This document shows positions 8,949 through 18,195 of a stretch of 64,000 nucleotides of DNA, one piece after another. The stretch covers positions 1-64,000 of the forward strand of contig CAZECN010000007.1 in the NCBI GenBank assembly GCA_964510575.1. The letters run 5' to 3'. The translations under genes and the position numbers were made by a program. Each line of letters begins with the position of its first letter. Within the stretch, counting starts at the first letter, position 1. The notes under the pieces are model-generated. The model was not told the origin of the DNA. It saw nothing but the letters and a program-made list of their open reading frames with translations, and did no database searches. This DNA comes from CALKYB01 sp964510575. Lineage in GTDB: Bacteria > Bdellovibrionota_C > UBA2361 > SZUA-149 > CALKYB01.

Positions 8949-10591
8949 TGGCCGAAGTCCCAGTTGATAGCAGCGAGGATGAAGAGCTACCCGAAACTCC
9001 AGTCTCTAAATCCAACGGAGATCAGTCCAAGCAACTTGCGGATAGCCTAGGTCTTTCCTACCTATCAACCTTGAGCGATGCTGAACCTCCTAGAGAGCTG
9101 GTTCTTGGCGAGTTTTCTAGACTTTTAGGCTCGTGGGGGAAATCTGCCAGAGCAATACCACTGAAAGAAGAGAACGACGTGATCACGGTGGCTGTAAGCG
9201 ATCCTCTAAATACTTCAGCGGTTGATATCATCAGACTCTGCTACGATAAACCTGTAAAGGTAGTGGTTGCCCCTGAGGAAGAAGTTATCAGAGCAATTAA
9301 CGGCGTTAGATCCTCATTGATGAGTGACCGTGAAAGTGCTCTGGAATCAGACTCTGATACACCGGAAATTAGTAACTCTCTAAAAATTGACGTAACTGAT
9401 GCCGAAGATGATGATGCTCCAATAATACGCTACGTAAACACATTGATCTTCCGAGCCGCTGAGCGTCGAGCCAGTGATGTTCATATCGAGCCTTTTGAGG
9501 ATAGTTTAAAGGTCAGGTTTAGAATTGATGGTGTTCTCCATGACGTGGATGAAGAAAGCAAAAATTTCCAGGCCTCGATCCTTTCCAGAATTAAAGTGAT
9601 GGCCAATCTGAACATTGCCGAGAAAAGGCTTCCTCAGGATGGCCGAATCGGTATTAAGATTGCAGGACAAGACGTAGACATCAGGGTTTCCACGGTTCCT
9701 ACGAGGTATGGGGAACGGATTGTAATGAGACTTCTCGATAAGTCGAAAGTCCAGCTGGACTTTGACATCCTGGGTCTATCCGAACAAAATAGCTCGATTC
9801 TAAATCGAATGATACAAAAGAGCCATGGAATTGTACTAGTTACTGGTCCGACTGGTTCCGGTAAAACAACTACTCTCTATGCCTGCCTTGCTGAAATTAA
9901 TTCAGAGGATAAAAACATCCTGACGGTTGAGGATCCGGTAGAGTATGAGCTTAAGGGTATTGGCCAAATGCAGGTCAATCCAAAAATTGATTTTACTTTC
10001 GCAAGCGGATTGAGATCAATACTTCGTCAAGATCCGGACGTAATAATGGTTGGTGAGATTCGAGACCTTGAGACAGTAGAGATCGCTATTCAAGCCTCTC
10101 TCACAGGTCACTTGGTATTCTCCACACTTCATACCAATGATGCACCAGGTGCGATTACTAGAATGATGGATATGGGAGTTGAACCCTTTCTGATTTCTTC
10201 AAGTTTACTTATGGTAATGGCGCAAAGACTGGTTAGATCTCTCTGCCCTGATTGCAAAGTTCCGGTAAAAATCTCCCCTGAAGAATGTCACGAGCTGGGA
10301 CTATCAGTAGAACATGCCGGAACTCAGATTTACGGTCCCAGCGAGCACGGCTGTAAGACCTGTTCTTTTAATTCCTATAAGGGAAGATGCGGAATACATG
10401 AAATCCTGGAGCTCGACGACGAGGTTCGTTCACTAATTATGCAGAGAACTAATGCCAGCAAGCTAAGATCTGCCGCTCATAAGTTAAAAAGCCTCAGGTA
10501 TGATGGATCTGAAAAAGTCCTTAATGGCGCAACATCCGTTCAGGAAGTACTAAGAGTTACCCAGGAAGATACAATCGAACTAAACGAGTAA
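8948..10591 (+). CDS. gspE: Type II secretion ATPase GspE
   Basis: GspE is the cytoplasmic hexameric ATPase that drives pseudopilus assembly. The 547-residue protein has N-terminal GspE/MshEN-type domains (about 20-120), the N2 domain (RASDVHIEPF), and the motor domain. Walker A is GPTGSGKT at 300-307 with K306; Walker B is in DPDVIMVGEIRD; the His box is HLVFSTLHTNDA. The zinc-binding tetracysteine CPDC...CKTC found in GspE proteins is present. The start is GTG, sharing one base with the gspD stop, with AAGGAG just upstream. gspF follows after three bases. Confidence 0.97.
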   Translation: MAEVPVDSSEDEELPETPVSKSNGDQSKQLADSLGLSYLSTLSDAEPPRELVLGEFSRLLGSWGKSARAIPLKEENDVITVAVSDPLNTSAVDIIRLCYDKPVKVVVAPEEEVIRAINGVRSSLMSDRESALESDSDTPEISNSLKIDVTDAEDDDAPIIRYVNTLIFRAAERRASDVHIEPFEDSLKVRFRIDGVLHDVDEESKNFQASILSRIKVMANLNIAEKRLPQDGRIGIKIAGQDVDIRVSTVPTRYGERIVMRLLDKSKVQLDFDILGLSEQNSSILNRMIQKSHGIVLVTGPTGSGKTTTLYACLAEINSEDKNILTVEDPVEYELKGIGQMQVNPKIDFTFASGLRSILRQDPDVIMVGEIRDLETVEIAIQASLTGHLVFSTLHTNDAPGAITRMMDMGVEPFLISSSLLMVMAQRLVRSLCPDCKVPVKISPEECHELGLSVEHAGTQIYGPSEHGCKTCSFNSYKGRCGIHEILELDDEVRSLIMQRTNASKLRSAAHKLKSLRYDGSEKVLNGATSVQEVLRVTQEDTIELNE

Positions 10592-10594
10592 TAG

Positions 10595-11833
10595 ATGGCT
10601 GTTTTTGAGTATGTAGCGTTTGGCGCTTCAGGAAAAAAAGTCAAAGGGGTAATTGATGCCGACAGTGCCCGGGGTGCCCGCTCACGCCTTCAAAGCCAGG
10701 GACTCTTCCCGGAATCACTTAAGGAAGTAGGTGAAAAAGATTCTTCCAGTGGCTGGAACGTCAATATTGACCTTTCGCGAAAGAAGGTAGACTCCACTGC
10801 CCTGGCAGTTTTAACCAGACAACTCTCCACTCTTGTTGGGGCTGGGATGCCCCTAGTAGAAGCCCTTTCGGCTTTAGCTGAGCAACTAGACAACCCAGCA
10901 ATCAAAAGCGTGATCAGCGAAGTAGCTGACATGGTGAAGGAAGGCTCGACTCTCGCAGATGGAATGTCTAAACATCCCAAAGTGTTCCCAACTCTATACG
11001 TCAACATGGTTTCCTCTGGAGAGGCTAGTGGAAAGCTCGACATAGTACTATCGAGATTGGCAGACCTTTATGAAGGACAAGCCATGCTTCAAAGAAAAGT
11101 GGTTTCTGCGATCACTTACCCAGCTTTGATGCTTTGTCTTTGTGTCCTAGCTATCGTAATCCTTTTAGCCTTTGTAGTTCCAGAAATCACCTCCATTTTC
11201 CAAGAGAAAGGCCAAGCCCTACCTCTGCCGACCCAAATTGTAGTTTGGATGAGTGAAACCTTGCAGAGCTACTGGTGGCTTTTGATTATAGCTGCAATCC
11301 TTCCAGTTTATTTTCTAAAAAGATACGGAAAAACGGAGCGTGGTAGAAAGAAGCTAGACTCACTAAAATTTAAAATACCACTTATCGGCCCGTTAATCGT
11401 TAAAGTTGCAACCAGCAGGTTTTCAAGGAACCTCGGAACTATGCTCTCTAGTGGCGTTGAGCTGCTCAGTGCTCTTGGTATAGCGAAGAACATAGTTGGA
11501 AACGTAGTAATGGAAGAGGCAATCGACCAGACTATAGAAGGTGTAAGAGAGGGAAAATCCCTGTCCTCTGAACTAAAAAACACAGGTGTATTCCCGATGA
11601 TTCTAGTGTATATGCTAGGTGTTGGGGAGAGGACTGGAAACCTGGAACCCATGCTGTTAAGAGCCGCAGACAACTACGAATCAGAGGTTGATGCTGTTCT
11701 TACCAGACTAACCTCGATATTGGAGCCGATACTGATTATATTTATCGCTTCAATCGTCTGTGGAATACTGTTTGCTGTAATGTTACCTATGCTGCAAATG
11801 AGCTCTTTAGCTGGCGCAACACCTGGTGGTTAA
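10595..11833 (+). CDS. gspF: Type II secretion inner-membrane platform protein GspF
   Basis: GspF is the polytopic inner-membrane platform protein that contacts GspE and GspL. The 412 residues contain two repeated T2SSF cytoplasmic domains (about 70-195 and 270-395), each starting with the RQLSTLVGAGMPL or SRNLGTMLSSGVEL type motif. Hydrophobic segments lie near 172-192, 222-242 and 378-400. Length and order are normal for the family. The ATG lies three bases after the gspE stop and the 3' end is followed closely by gspG. Confidence 0.97.
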   Translation: MAVFEYVAFGASGKKVKGVIDADSARGARSRLQSQGLFPESLKEVGEKDSSSGWNVNIDLSRKKVDSTALAVLTRQLSTLVGAGMPLVEALSALAEQLDNPAIKSVISEVADMVKEGSTLADGMSKHPKVFPTLYVNMVSSGEASGKLDIVLSRLADLYEGQAMLQRKVVSAITYPALMLCLCVLAIVILLAFVVPEITSIFQEKGQALPLPTQIVVWMSETLQSYWWLLIIAAILPVYFLKRYGKTERGRKKLDSLKFKIPLIGPLIVKVATSRFSRNLGTMLSSGVELLSALGIAKNIVGNVVMEEAIDQTIEGVREGKSLSSELKNTGVFPMILVYMLGVGERTGNLEPMLLRAADNYESEVDAVLTRLTSILEPILIIFIASIVCGILFAVMLPMLQMSSLAGATPGG

Positions 11834-11867
11834 GTTTTTATTTTCGTTAATTATGCTGGAAGGAAAA

Positions 11868-12305
11868 ATGGAAGAAAAAAATCGATCTGAACTTGTTGTT
11901 AATTGCGAGAAAGGCCTGACACTTGTTGAGGTAATCGCTGTAATCATCCTTATTGGCTTGGTGGGTGGTGTTCTTTTCAAAGGAATCTTTGCTCAATCAG
12001 AAACTGCCAAAGCTCAAACCAACGTTGTGAAAATGCAAAAACTAAAGAGCGCTCTCTCTAGTTATAAGCTTCAGTTCAATAAATATCCTTCTAGTCTTCA
12101 AGGACTCGTTAAACCTTCAGCAGAAACTAAAAAGAACGGTGGATTATTCACTCCTTTTGCTGACGAAGCAGATTTAAGTGACCTTTGGGGCACACCTTAT
12201 AAATACCAAGTAAAAGGTGGAGGACGCTCCTTTTCTCTAACTTCTTTGGGTGCCGACGCTGCTCCTGGTGGTGAGGGAGCAGACCAAGACGTTACTATTC
12301 CTTAG
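11868..12305 (+). CDS. gspG: Major pseudopilin GspG
   Basis: GspG is the main subunit of the type II pseudopilus. A short leader ends in G16, followed by LTLVE, the prepilin peptidase site with E at +5 (E21), then a hydrophobic helix. The +1 residue is leucine rather than the usual phenylalanine or methionine. The C-terminus LGADAAPGGEGADQD matches the calcium-binding loop of GspG. I chose the ATG at 11868 because GGAAGGA (11858-11864) is well placed; upstream in-frame GTG and ATG starts would lengthen the leader. The mature length (about 129) is typical. Confidence 0.94.
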   Translation: MEEKNRSELVVNCEKGLTLVEVIAVIILIGLVGGVLFKGIFAQSETAKAQTNVVKMQKLKSALSSYKLQFNKYPSSLQGLVKPSAETKKNGGLFTPFADEADLSDLWGTPYKYQVKGGGRSFSLTSLGADAAPGGEGADQDVTIP

Positions 12306-12322
12306 ATTTACAGCTAGTCCCT

Positions 12323-13087
12323 ATGTTCAACCGTAAAACCTGCCAAGCTAAGCCCCGAGGGGGAAGCCAAGCAGGTTTTACTTTGGTTGAACTTGTAGTT
12401 GTAATAGTTCTGCTGGGGTTACTTGGTTCACTGGGCTACTCCCGAGTTGATTCAGTTTTACAATTCAAACAAAAAGAAAACCTGAGAGACTTCGCCAATA
12501 CCTGGGAGTTTCTGTTTCAGTATTCCTTGGCTAGGGGCCAGTCCTATAGATTAGTGCTGGACCTTGACGAAAACTACTTCCAAGTTGTTAAAGAAATTGC
12601 TGCTAAACCAGGTGAAGCCGTTCAAGTAGACCTGCTTAAAAATCTGAGAACTAGAAGAGAGAAAATTAGACGAGAAAAAGAGGAGAACGAAACTCTTATT
12701 AGTCAAGAAGAGCAGGCGCAGATTGAACAAGATCAAGCAACTGGAGACCTGGGAGAACAATTCTTTGGTATGGTTTTTAGTGATCCTAACAGATCCACTA
12801 AGCTGGCCCCACCGGACGAATTCCCTGAACTAGCTGATGCCAATTATTTCGTAGAAGGGCTTGAAATTCGCGATTTTAAAAATGGCATAGACACAATCGA
12901 GGAGGGAAAAACATTTATTAGATTCTCGCCTAGGGGAGCCAGTCAGTTTGCCTTAATTCATTTCAAAGTTGATGAAAGTGACTTCACTTTGTTTATGAAC
13001 CCATCCTCGGGAAAGGTCAGCATTGAGAATCAGTATAAAGACTACGAATGGACTTATGGCAAAAGAGAGAATAGCAAAGGGCAGTGA
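12323..13087 (+). CDS. gspH: Minor pseudopilin GspH with a charged insert
   Basis: A prepilin with leader ending G18, then FTLVE and a hydrophobic helix to about residue 45, placed where gspH normally lies. At 254 residues it is longer than typical GspH (about 170-190). The surplus is a highly charged, probably coiled segment at about residues 110-150 (repeated RREK/EE patterns). Function is inferred from position and the prepilin motif. The C-terminal part overlaps the gspI start. Confidence 0.8.
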   Translation: MFNRKTCQAKPRGGSQAGFTLVELVVVIVLLGLLGSLGYSRVDSVLQFKQKENLRDFANTWEFLFQYSLARGQSYRLVLDLDENYFQVVKEIAAKPGEAVQVDLLKNLRTRREKIRREKEENETLISQEEQAQIEQDQATGDLGEQFFGMVFSDPNRSTKLAPPDEFPELADANYFVEGLEIRDFKNGIDTIEEGKTFIRFSPRGASQFALIHFKVDESDFTLFMNPSSGKVSIENQYKDYEWTYGKRENSKGQ

Positions 13088-13520
13088 CAACTCTGCTGGC
13101 TTCACTCTGGTGGAGATCATTGTGTCGGTGGTTATATTAGGACTAGGACTGACCTCTCTTATTGGTATTCAGACCAACTATATTGATAGCTACTTAAGAG
13201 AAGATAATCTCACGAGAGCTGCAATGTTCAGCCAGTACATTCTTTCGATGATTGAGATCGAGCCAGACCCTCCTGATAGCGGAAAAACCAGCGGACGGTT
13301 GGAAAGCTATCTATCAGAGATAGGCTACTTCGACGGAGATTTTAAAAAAGACGAAGCGGTTAATTTAGATGGCTGGGAATATACTTTGGAAGTCCAGTCT
13401 GTTGACGTTTTAGTTCTAACGGACGCTATGAAAAGAGTCGAGTTAACTATCCGTTGGAGTGAATTCGACTTAGACTCTTTTAATGTAATCTACTACGTAA
13501 ATACTCCCCCTGAGACCTAA
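13056..13520 (+). CDS. gspI: Minor pseudopilin GspI
   Basis: A 154-residue prepilin: leader ending G15, then FTLVE and helix IIVSVVILGLGLTSLIGIQ, followed by a short globular domain. The pattern [IVL]LGLGLT.LIG is typical of GspI/PulI. The ATG at 13056 overlaps the gspH reading frame by 32 bases; there is no strong ribosome site, so translational coupling is likely. The stop TAA shares one base with the gspJ start. Confidence 0.85.
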   Translation: MAKERIAKGSDNSAGFTLVEIIVSVVILGLGLTSLIGIQTNYIDSYLREDNLTRAAMFSQYILSMIEIEPDPPDSGKTSGRLESYLSEIGYFDGDFKKDEAVNLDGWEYTLEVQSVDVLVLTDAMKRVELTIRWSEFDLDSFNVIYYVNTPPET

Positions 13521-14305
13521 TGCTTAGTCCCTTTTTAAAAAGTAAGCAGGATTTAAAATCCGAAAAAGGCTTTACCCTGGTGGAGATGGTAGCGGTATCT
13601 GTGCTCCTTTCAATGCTCTCACTTGTGCTTTACGGAACCTTAGATGGAATCATAGACGGCAGAGCTGCAATTCTTAATCGAAGCAGATCCGGTGCTACCG
13701 CCCGGATTGTGATGGAAAGAATGACGAGAGAGCTAAACGGTATTGTATTCGGCATTACCCTTTCTGAAAACGATGAAGGGGATCAGGACGGCCAAGGTGT
13801 GGCACAAGGCTCTTCTTTTAGCTCTGCCCGAACTTTTTTTGAAGGTAAGAGTAATAGTGGAAAGGGATCAATAAGATTTGTAAGTGCAGAAGTTGCACAA
13901 GCGGCTTACGGCACCTTCACCAATCATGGTGTAGTTGAGATTAGATATCGTTTAGTGGACGACCCTGACCAAGAGGATAAAGAAGAGAAAAGTTTTATTT
14001 TGATTCGAGAGGAAACCCCTGGTGGAGTAAGAAATGAAAAAATCAACGAAGAGAGGAAGGTAACCTTCCCACTGGCGTCTGGCATATCATCTCTGAATTT
14101 TCGATTCCTAGATCAAGACGAATGGCAATCGGACTGGTCTCAACCTTCCGTCCCAAACGCTGTTGAAATTACTCTGGGCGTCAAGGACTCCAATGGCTCG
14201 AAAAATATGTTCAGAACCGCTGTAGCAGTTTCGCAGAAAAGAAGGACTTCAAGTAGTCAAACTAGACAGCAAGGCCAGGGCGCGCCAGCTGCGCAGCCTC
14301 AGTAG
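13520..14305 (+). CDS. gspJ: Minor pseudopilin GspJ
   Basis: A 261-residue prepilin with leader ending G17 and FTLVE, then a helix containing LLSMLSLVLYGTL and the downstream RIVMERMTREL segment usual for GspJ. GspJ is part of the pseudopilus tip together with GspI and GspK. The last 30 residues are Gln/Ser/Ala-rich. In most operons gspK follows directly; here there are 163 noncoding bases and then gspL. Confidence 0.87.
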   Translation: MLSPFLKSKQDLKSEKGFTLVEMVAVSVLLSMLSLVLYGTLDGIIDGRAAILNRSRSGATARIVMERMTRELNGIVFGITLSENDEGDQDGQGVAQGSSFSSARTFFEGKSNSGKGSIRFVSAEVAQAAYGTFTNHGVVEIRYRLVDDPDQEDKEEKSFILIREETPGGVRNEKINEERKVTFPLASGISSLNFRFLDQDEWQSDWSQPSVPNAVEITLGVKDSNGSKNMFRTAVAVSQKRRTSSSQTRQQGQGAPAAQPQ

Positions 14306-14468
14306 ACAGGTTATAGGCTATTCTGGCCCTTACTTGGCTGGTGAGCTTATGCTATAACTACTCAAGTTTATTAAAGAAGATTGTGGAAAACGGCACTATG
14401 ACCGATATTATAGCCTACCTAAAATTCGGCCAGAATATTTTTTGTAAAATTAAGCGGAGGGAGGCTGA
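14306..14468 (+). promoter_or_regulatory. gspJ-gspL leader with competing long-range stems ahead of a T run
   Basis: TATTCTGGCC (14319-14328) is perfectly complementary to GGCCAGAATA (14428-14437), and the second arm is followed by six Ts, like a terminator with a very long loop. TAGGCTAT (14314-14321) is complementary to ATAGCCTA (14410-14417) and overlaps the first helix by three bases, so the two pairings compete. TTATAG (14311-14316) can also pair with CTATAA (14352-14357). A strong ribosome site GGAGGGAGG follows for gspL. An attenuator or RNA switch is possible; this is inference from pairing only. Confidence 0.4.
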
Positions 14469-15935
14469 ATGTCTCTAAATGTAGCCATAGGTCGCAAAGA
14501 TGATTTGGCCTATCTCTTCGCAGCCAGCGTCAGCCCTAACGGACGGCCTGTTCTACAAGATATCAAAACTCTTGAGTTAGAACAGCCTCCGACTGTTGAA
14601 AGTGAAGGCGAAGAGGAAACAGCTGAAGAGCTGAGTCCAGAAGCTACCGTTAACAAAATTGACTTAGAAGAAGTCTTCGGTGGCGAGATTCTCTCAACTA
14701 CTGCTCTCTTAGAAAATAGCAGAGTTCTTTTTGAAAATGTCGACCTACCTTTCAAAGACGAAAAACAGGTTGAAAAGGTTTTACCTTTACAACTTCAAGA
14801 TCGCATTCCTTTTGACATAGAAGACTTTATTATTGACAGCTGCTTGTCCAGCGAAAATGACGCGGGCAGTTTTAGTTACATCTCTTCTTATACGCCTCGG
14901 CATGAAGTGGATCGCACTCTTAAATCTTTGGAGAGTGCTGGGCTTGAACCCTCTTCCTTAGCAAACAATGCTTTTGCTTTGGCTGGATTAACAGCCCTAT
15001 CACCACAAGCATTTCCCGAATCAGTTGCTATCATTGAAATTCAACCTAAGTTTGCCTCAATAGTTATTATTGATCAGGGTGGAATTAGTTTGATGAGAGA
15101 ACTAAATGCCAAAACTTCCGCAGATGTTCCTCAGCTAATGTCCGATATCAAATGTTCTATAGAAAACTTCCAACACGGAGAGGGACATAATCTTGATAAA
15201 ATTCTCCTTGTCGGAAGTAAAGAAGCTGCAAAGGCTTTAGCTAGCTCACTAGAGACAGACTCCGCATACTTAGATCTCAATAGCCTGAGACCTGCAAACC
15301 TTCCAGCTGTAGACTTGAACGACTTTCCTGCAGCATTAGGACTACTCGGGCATGAGTCTGAGGTTTCTTCTTTTGGAGAAAGTGCACAGATAAATTTTCG
15401 TCAGGGAGAGTTTGCTTATAAGCCAACCTTGGGGAATGTTCTCGTAGCTGCAAAACAGCACTTTTGGAGTATTGCTGGGGCTTTCTTCATGGGCATCCTC
15501 TTTCTTCTCAGTCAAATTTTTGTAGAAGACTCTCAACACAAAAGTGTGTCTTCCAAGCTAAATCAGATTGCTACTGAGGCTGTTTCCGGAGAATTTGTGC
15601 CAAAAGGAGGTGAAATTTCCTTCTTAGAAGAAAAAGTATTGGAATTGGAAGATCAACTTCGCGACATTGGTTCTCTCTCTGCTCTGTCGCCCCTTAACTC
15701 ATTAAAAGAGTTGTCGGAGTTTATTCCTGAAAGCCTGGGAACTGAAATCGAAACTATGGTGATTGGAAATTCCAGCATAGTTGTTAACGGCTCCTTGGCA
15801 AGCATACCCGATCTTGGTCGACTTGATAGTATTCTAAAGAAAAATAGTAATAAGTTTTGCTCGGTAGACGTTATAAACCGTGGCCAGCAAGGCAATAGAA
15901 TAAAATTTCGATCTGAAATTAAGCTTTGTGAGTAA
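14469..15935 (+). CDS. gspL: Type II secretion protein GspL
   Basis: GspL is a bitopic inner-membrane protein that recruits GspE. Residues about 1-300 fit the actin-like cytoplasmic domain (for example LPLQLQDRIPFDIEDF). One membrane segment lies near 333-353 (FWSIAGAFFMGILFLLSQIF) and a periplasmic ferredoxin-like domain follows. The start has an excellent ribosome site. The location between the pseudopilin genes and gspM supports the call. Confidence 0.88.
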   Translation: MSLNVAIGRKDDLAYLFAASVSPNGRPVLQDIKTLELEQPPTVESEGEEETAEELSPEATVNKIDLEEVFGGEILSTTALLENSRVLFENVDLPFKDEKQVEKVLPLQLQDRIPFDIEDFIIDSCLSSENDAGSFSYISSYTPRHEVDRTLKSLESAGLEPSSLANNAFALAGLTALSPQAFPESVAIIEIQPKFASIVIIDQGGISLMRELNAKTSADVPQLMSDIKCSIENFQHGEGHNLDKILLVGSKEAAKALASSLETDSAYLDLNSLRPANLPAVDLNDFPAALGLLGHESEVSSFGESAQINFRQGEFAYKPTLGNVLVAAKQHFWSIAGAFFMGILFLLSQIFVEDSQHKSVSSKLNQIATEAVSGEFVPKGGEISFLEEKVLELEDQLRDIGSLSALSPLNSLKELSEFIPESLGTEIETMVIGNSSIVVNGSLASIPDLGRLDSILKKNSNKFCSVDVINRGQQGNRIKFRSEIKLCE

Positions 15936-15956
15936 GATACTTTTTTAGCCCTAGCG

Positions 15957-16517
15957 ATGAAAGCTCAAGTAAGAAAAATACTAAACGCCTACGATAATCT
16001 CAATTCTCGAGAAAAGCCTTTCGTTTTGATAACTGGGATAGTGTTACTCGCCCTTTGTATCTACTATCCTATTTCCTGGTCTAGAGATTTTGTAAAAAAC
16101 GCTAGAAACAGTAAAAACTACAAGCTTTCTCAACTTGATGAAGCAGCTGTTCTAAGCCAACGCTATGACCTACTAAATACAAAACTAACTGCGGCACAGA
16201 ATTCTTTTGATAAAGCCCAGATGACCTATGAACAGGTCACGGCTGAAATAGATAAAATAATTAAGGAAACAGTGGGTCAGGAGGTCAAGTATGACCTTAA
16301 AAATCAAAATCCATCGGACCTTGGGCTAGAGTTCGAGAAGCAAGAATTTTCACTTTCCCTAAAAGCCAACCTAGACCAACTGGTTAAACTCTTGTTTCAG
16401 TTCGAGAAAGGAGAAACTCCCCTATTCCTCGGCAAAGTTAATATTCGAAAAGTCGGAAAAAAAGACCAGTTCAATACCGTGCTAGAAGTTTTCAGTGTAA
16501 GAAAGAAGAAAGCTTAG
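15957..16517 (+). CDS. gspM: Type II secretion protein GspM
   Basis: A 186-residue protein with one membrane segment at about 22-42, a coiled region at about 60-110 and a small alpha/beta domain at the end, the layout of GspM/PilO-type proteins that pair with GspL in the periplasm. Sequence conservation in this family is low, so the call rests mainly on architecture and on the position after gspL. Confidence 0.82.
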   Translation: MKAQVRKILNAYDNLNSREKPFVLITGIVLLALCIYYPISWSRDFVKNARNSKNYKLSQLDEAAVLSQRYDLLNTKLTAAQNSFDKAQMTYEQVTAEIDKIIKETVGQEVKYDLKNQNPSDLGLEFEKQEFSLSLKANLDQLVKLLFQFEKGETPLFLGKVNIRKVGKKDQFNTVLEVFSVRKKKA

Positions 16518-16560
16518 GTTTTGTTCAGTTTGTTCCAAAAATAATACTCCAAATTTTTCC

Positions 16561-17442
16561 TTGAAAATGAGAACTAAAATACTTTTTCCCTTGATACTCC
16601 TCTCCATACTTGCTGTTTTTCCAGGACACTCATGGTTAGGCGATAGTCTAAAATCTAACATTGAAGAAAATGGATTGGACTCTGGAGTCAAAATTGCATT
16701 CTCTGAATTCGAATCATCCTTCCCCTTAGAGTTTAAGGCATCGAAGATATCCTTCTCTCCAATGAAGGTCCCTTTTCCCATCTCCGCCGAATGTCAAAAC
16801 CCAAGCGGAGTAATGAGTTTAGCTTCAGCATTGTTTCTAAAACGTAACATAGATATCAAAGCCAGTTGCTACAGCGGCCAAATTCAAACTTCTCTATCCG
16901 GTCCACTACTCAGCAATCAGAACAATTTTGATTTTGCAGTCAGCTCCCTAAACTTTGGAGAACACTCCCTTACCAAGTTATTTGGAGTTAGTGGTATGTT
17001 ATCTGCCTCTGGAGAAGGTAGTAGCGATGAGGGAGGCGAGCGCATAGAGGAGTTAACGGGAGAAGTCTCTCTCTCTGACGTAAACTACCCTGGAGGATTT
17101 AGTTACAGAGGGCTTTTCACTGTGCCTGAAATCGCAAACTTTAACGCTAGCTGCGAAGTCCAAATTGAAGGCTCTGAGCATGATCTAAAAAACTGCAAAG
17201 GTGACTCCTCACTAGGCAGTTTTAAGGGCAGAGCTAATGCTGCAATTTCAAAGAGTGGGTTGCTAGTTAGCGGTACGTCAAATTTTGAAATTGAACTCAA
17301 AGCCCCAGGAATGAAAACAATTGCCCCTTATCTAGCACTAGCTTCTGGTAAATATAGTGAAAACCCGGCCTCCCGATGGAAGTTTAGTAGCGAAAAACTG
17401 GCCAACGGTAGGGAGTGGAGCAAAATAACTCCTCTCAACTAA
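16561..17442 (+). CDS. gspN: Type II secretion protein GspN-like
   Basis: A protein of about 290 residues with an N-terminal signal anchor (KILFPLILLSILAVFPGHSW) and a beta-rich periplasmic body of repeated strands, as in the GspN family, an accessory component of some type II systems. It is last in the gsp operon. The true start may be the ATG at 16567 rather than the TTG at 16561. Assigned by position and architecture. Confidence 0.7.
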   Translation: MKMRTKILFPLILLSILAVFPGHSWLGDSLKSNIEENGLDSGVKIAFSEFESSFPLEFKASKISFSPMKVPFPISAECQNPSGVMSLASALFLKRNIDIKASCYSGQIQTSLSGPLLSNQNNFDFAVSSLNFGEHSLTKLFGVSGMLSASGEGSSDEGGERIEELTGEVSLSDVNYPGGFSYRGLFTVPEIANFNASCEVQIEGSEHDLKNCKGDSSLGSFKGRANAAISKSGLLVSGTSNFEIELKAPGMKTIAPYLALASGKYSENPASRWKFSSEKLANGREWSKITPLN

Positions 17443-17603
17443 GAAAATCGCCTCAACCTAGCTTTGTTCCCTTTTCCATTGCAAAATTGCAAAAACAAGC
17501 CTTGTCCTAGCAAATTTCTTGACTAAGAGTTTGAGCTCAATCAATAATAAGGTAATGGAAGAATCCAACAACATCTCTCAAAAGCAACCTTGAGCGGAGT
17601 TAA

Positions 17604-18023
17604 ATGACTACTGCCAGTTATATATTCCCCGGTTTGTGCCTATTATCAATTATCGGCTCGTTCATTTGGGTATCTCACCTCTTATCTAATTTCAATGAAG
17701 AGAATTTGGATAATAAAATAAAACGAGCAACTTCAATTCTAGATGAACGGATAAGAATCGCTTTATCCTATCTGTATTTCTTAAAGATGCGCTCTGGCTC
17801 TGAAAACAATGCTAACGGAGGGGCTCAAAGTCGCGAGGAGTTGATGACCGAAATAAGATACTTGAACAACGAAATTGAACTCGCCTACACCAGAATGTCT
17901 GACGAAGTCTGTATTGTTGAGAATGATGAGCTATTAGAAATATTGACCTCAGAATACGACTTAGCTTCAAGAGAACTTAGGGACATAGAAGAAACTTTCG
18001 AGACTATCTTTCTTGAAAGCTAG
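17604..18023 (+). CDS. Small membrane-anchored protein of unknown function
   Basis: I do not recognise this 139-residue protein. It has one N-terminal membrane segment (about residues 6-28) and a long, charged, mostly helical remainder (for example EELMTEIRYLNNEIELAYTRM) that is probably a coiled coil. GCGGAG lies just upstream of the ATG. It follows the gsp operon after 161 bases with its own possible promoter, so a link with secretion is only positional. Confidence 0.65.
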   Translation: MTTASYIFPGLCLLSIIGSFIWVSHLLSNFNEENLDNKIKRATSILDERIRIALSYLYFLKMRSGSENNANGGAQSREELMTEIRYLNNEIELAYTRMSDEVCIVENDELLEILTSEYDLASRELRDIEETFETIFLES

Positions 18024-18130
18024 AGCCAAACGCACTTTTTCCAATAATTTTGGCAGCTGCAAATCAGCTAAGTGCTTGTAATCACTAAACTCGACTTGTC
18101 ATAATTTTAATATTAGTACACTATCCTACC

Positions 18131-18160
18131 GCGGAAACTATAATCTTAATAGAGTTCCGC
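18131..18160. promoter_or_regulatory. Inverted repeat upstream of a winged-helix-like gene
   Basis: GCGGAA (18131-18136) and TTCCGC (18155-18160) flank an AT-rich centre that includes TATAAT. It sits 35-65 bases before the start of the next gene, which looks like a small winged-helix protein, so an autoregulatory operator is possible. Confidence 0.35.
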
Positions 18161-18195
18161 AGTATAGAGAACTATTTGTAGTATTTGGAGGCCAA

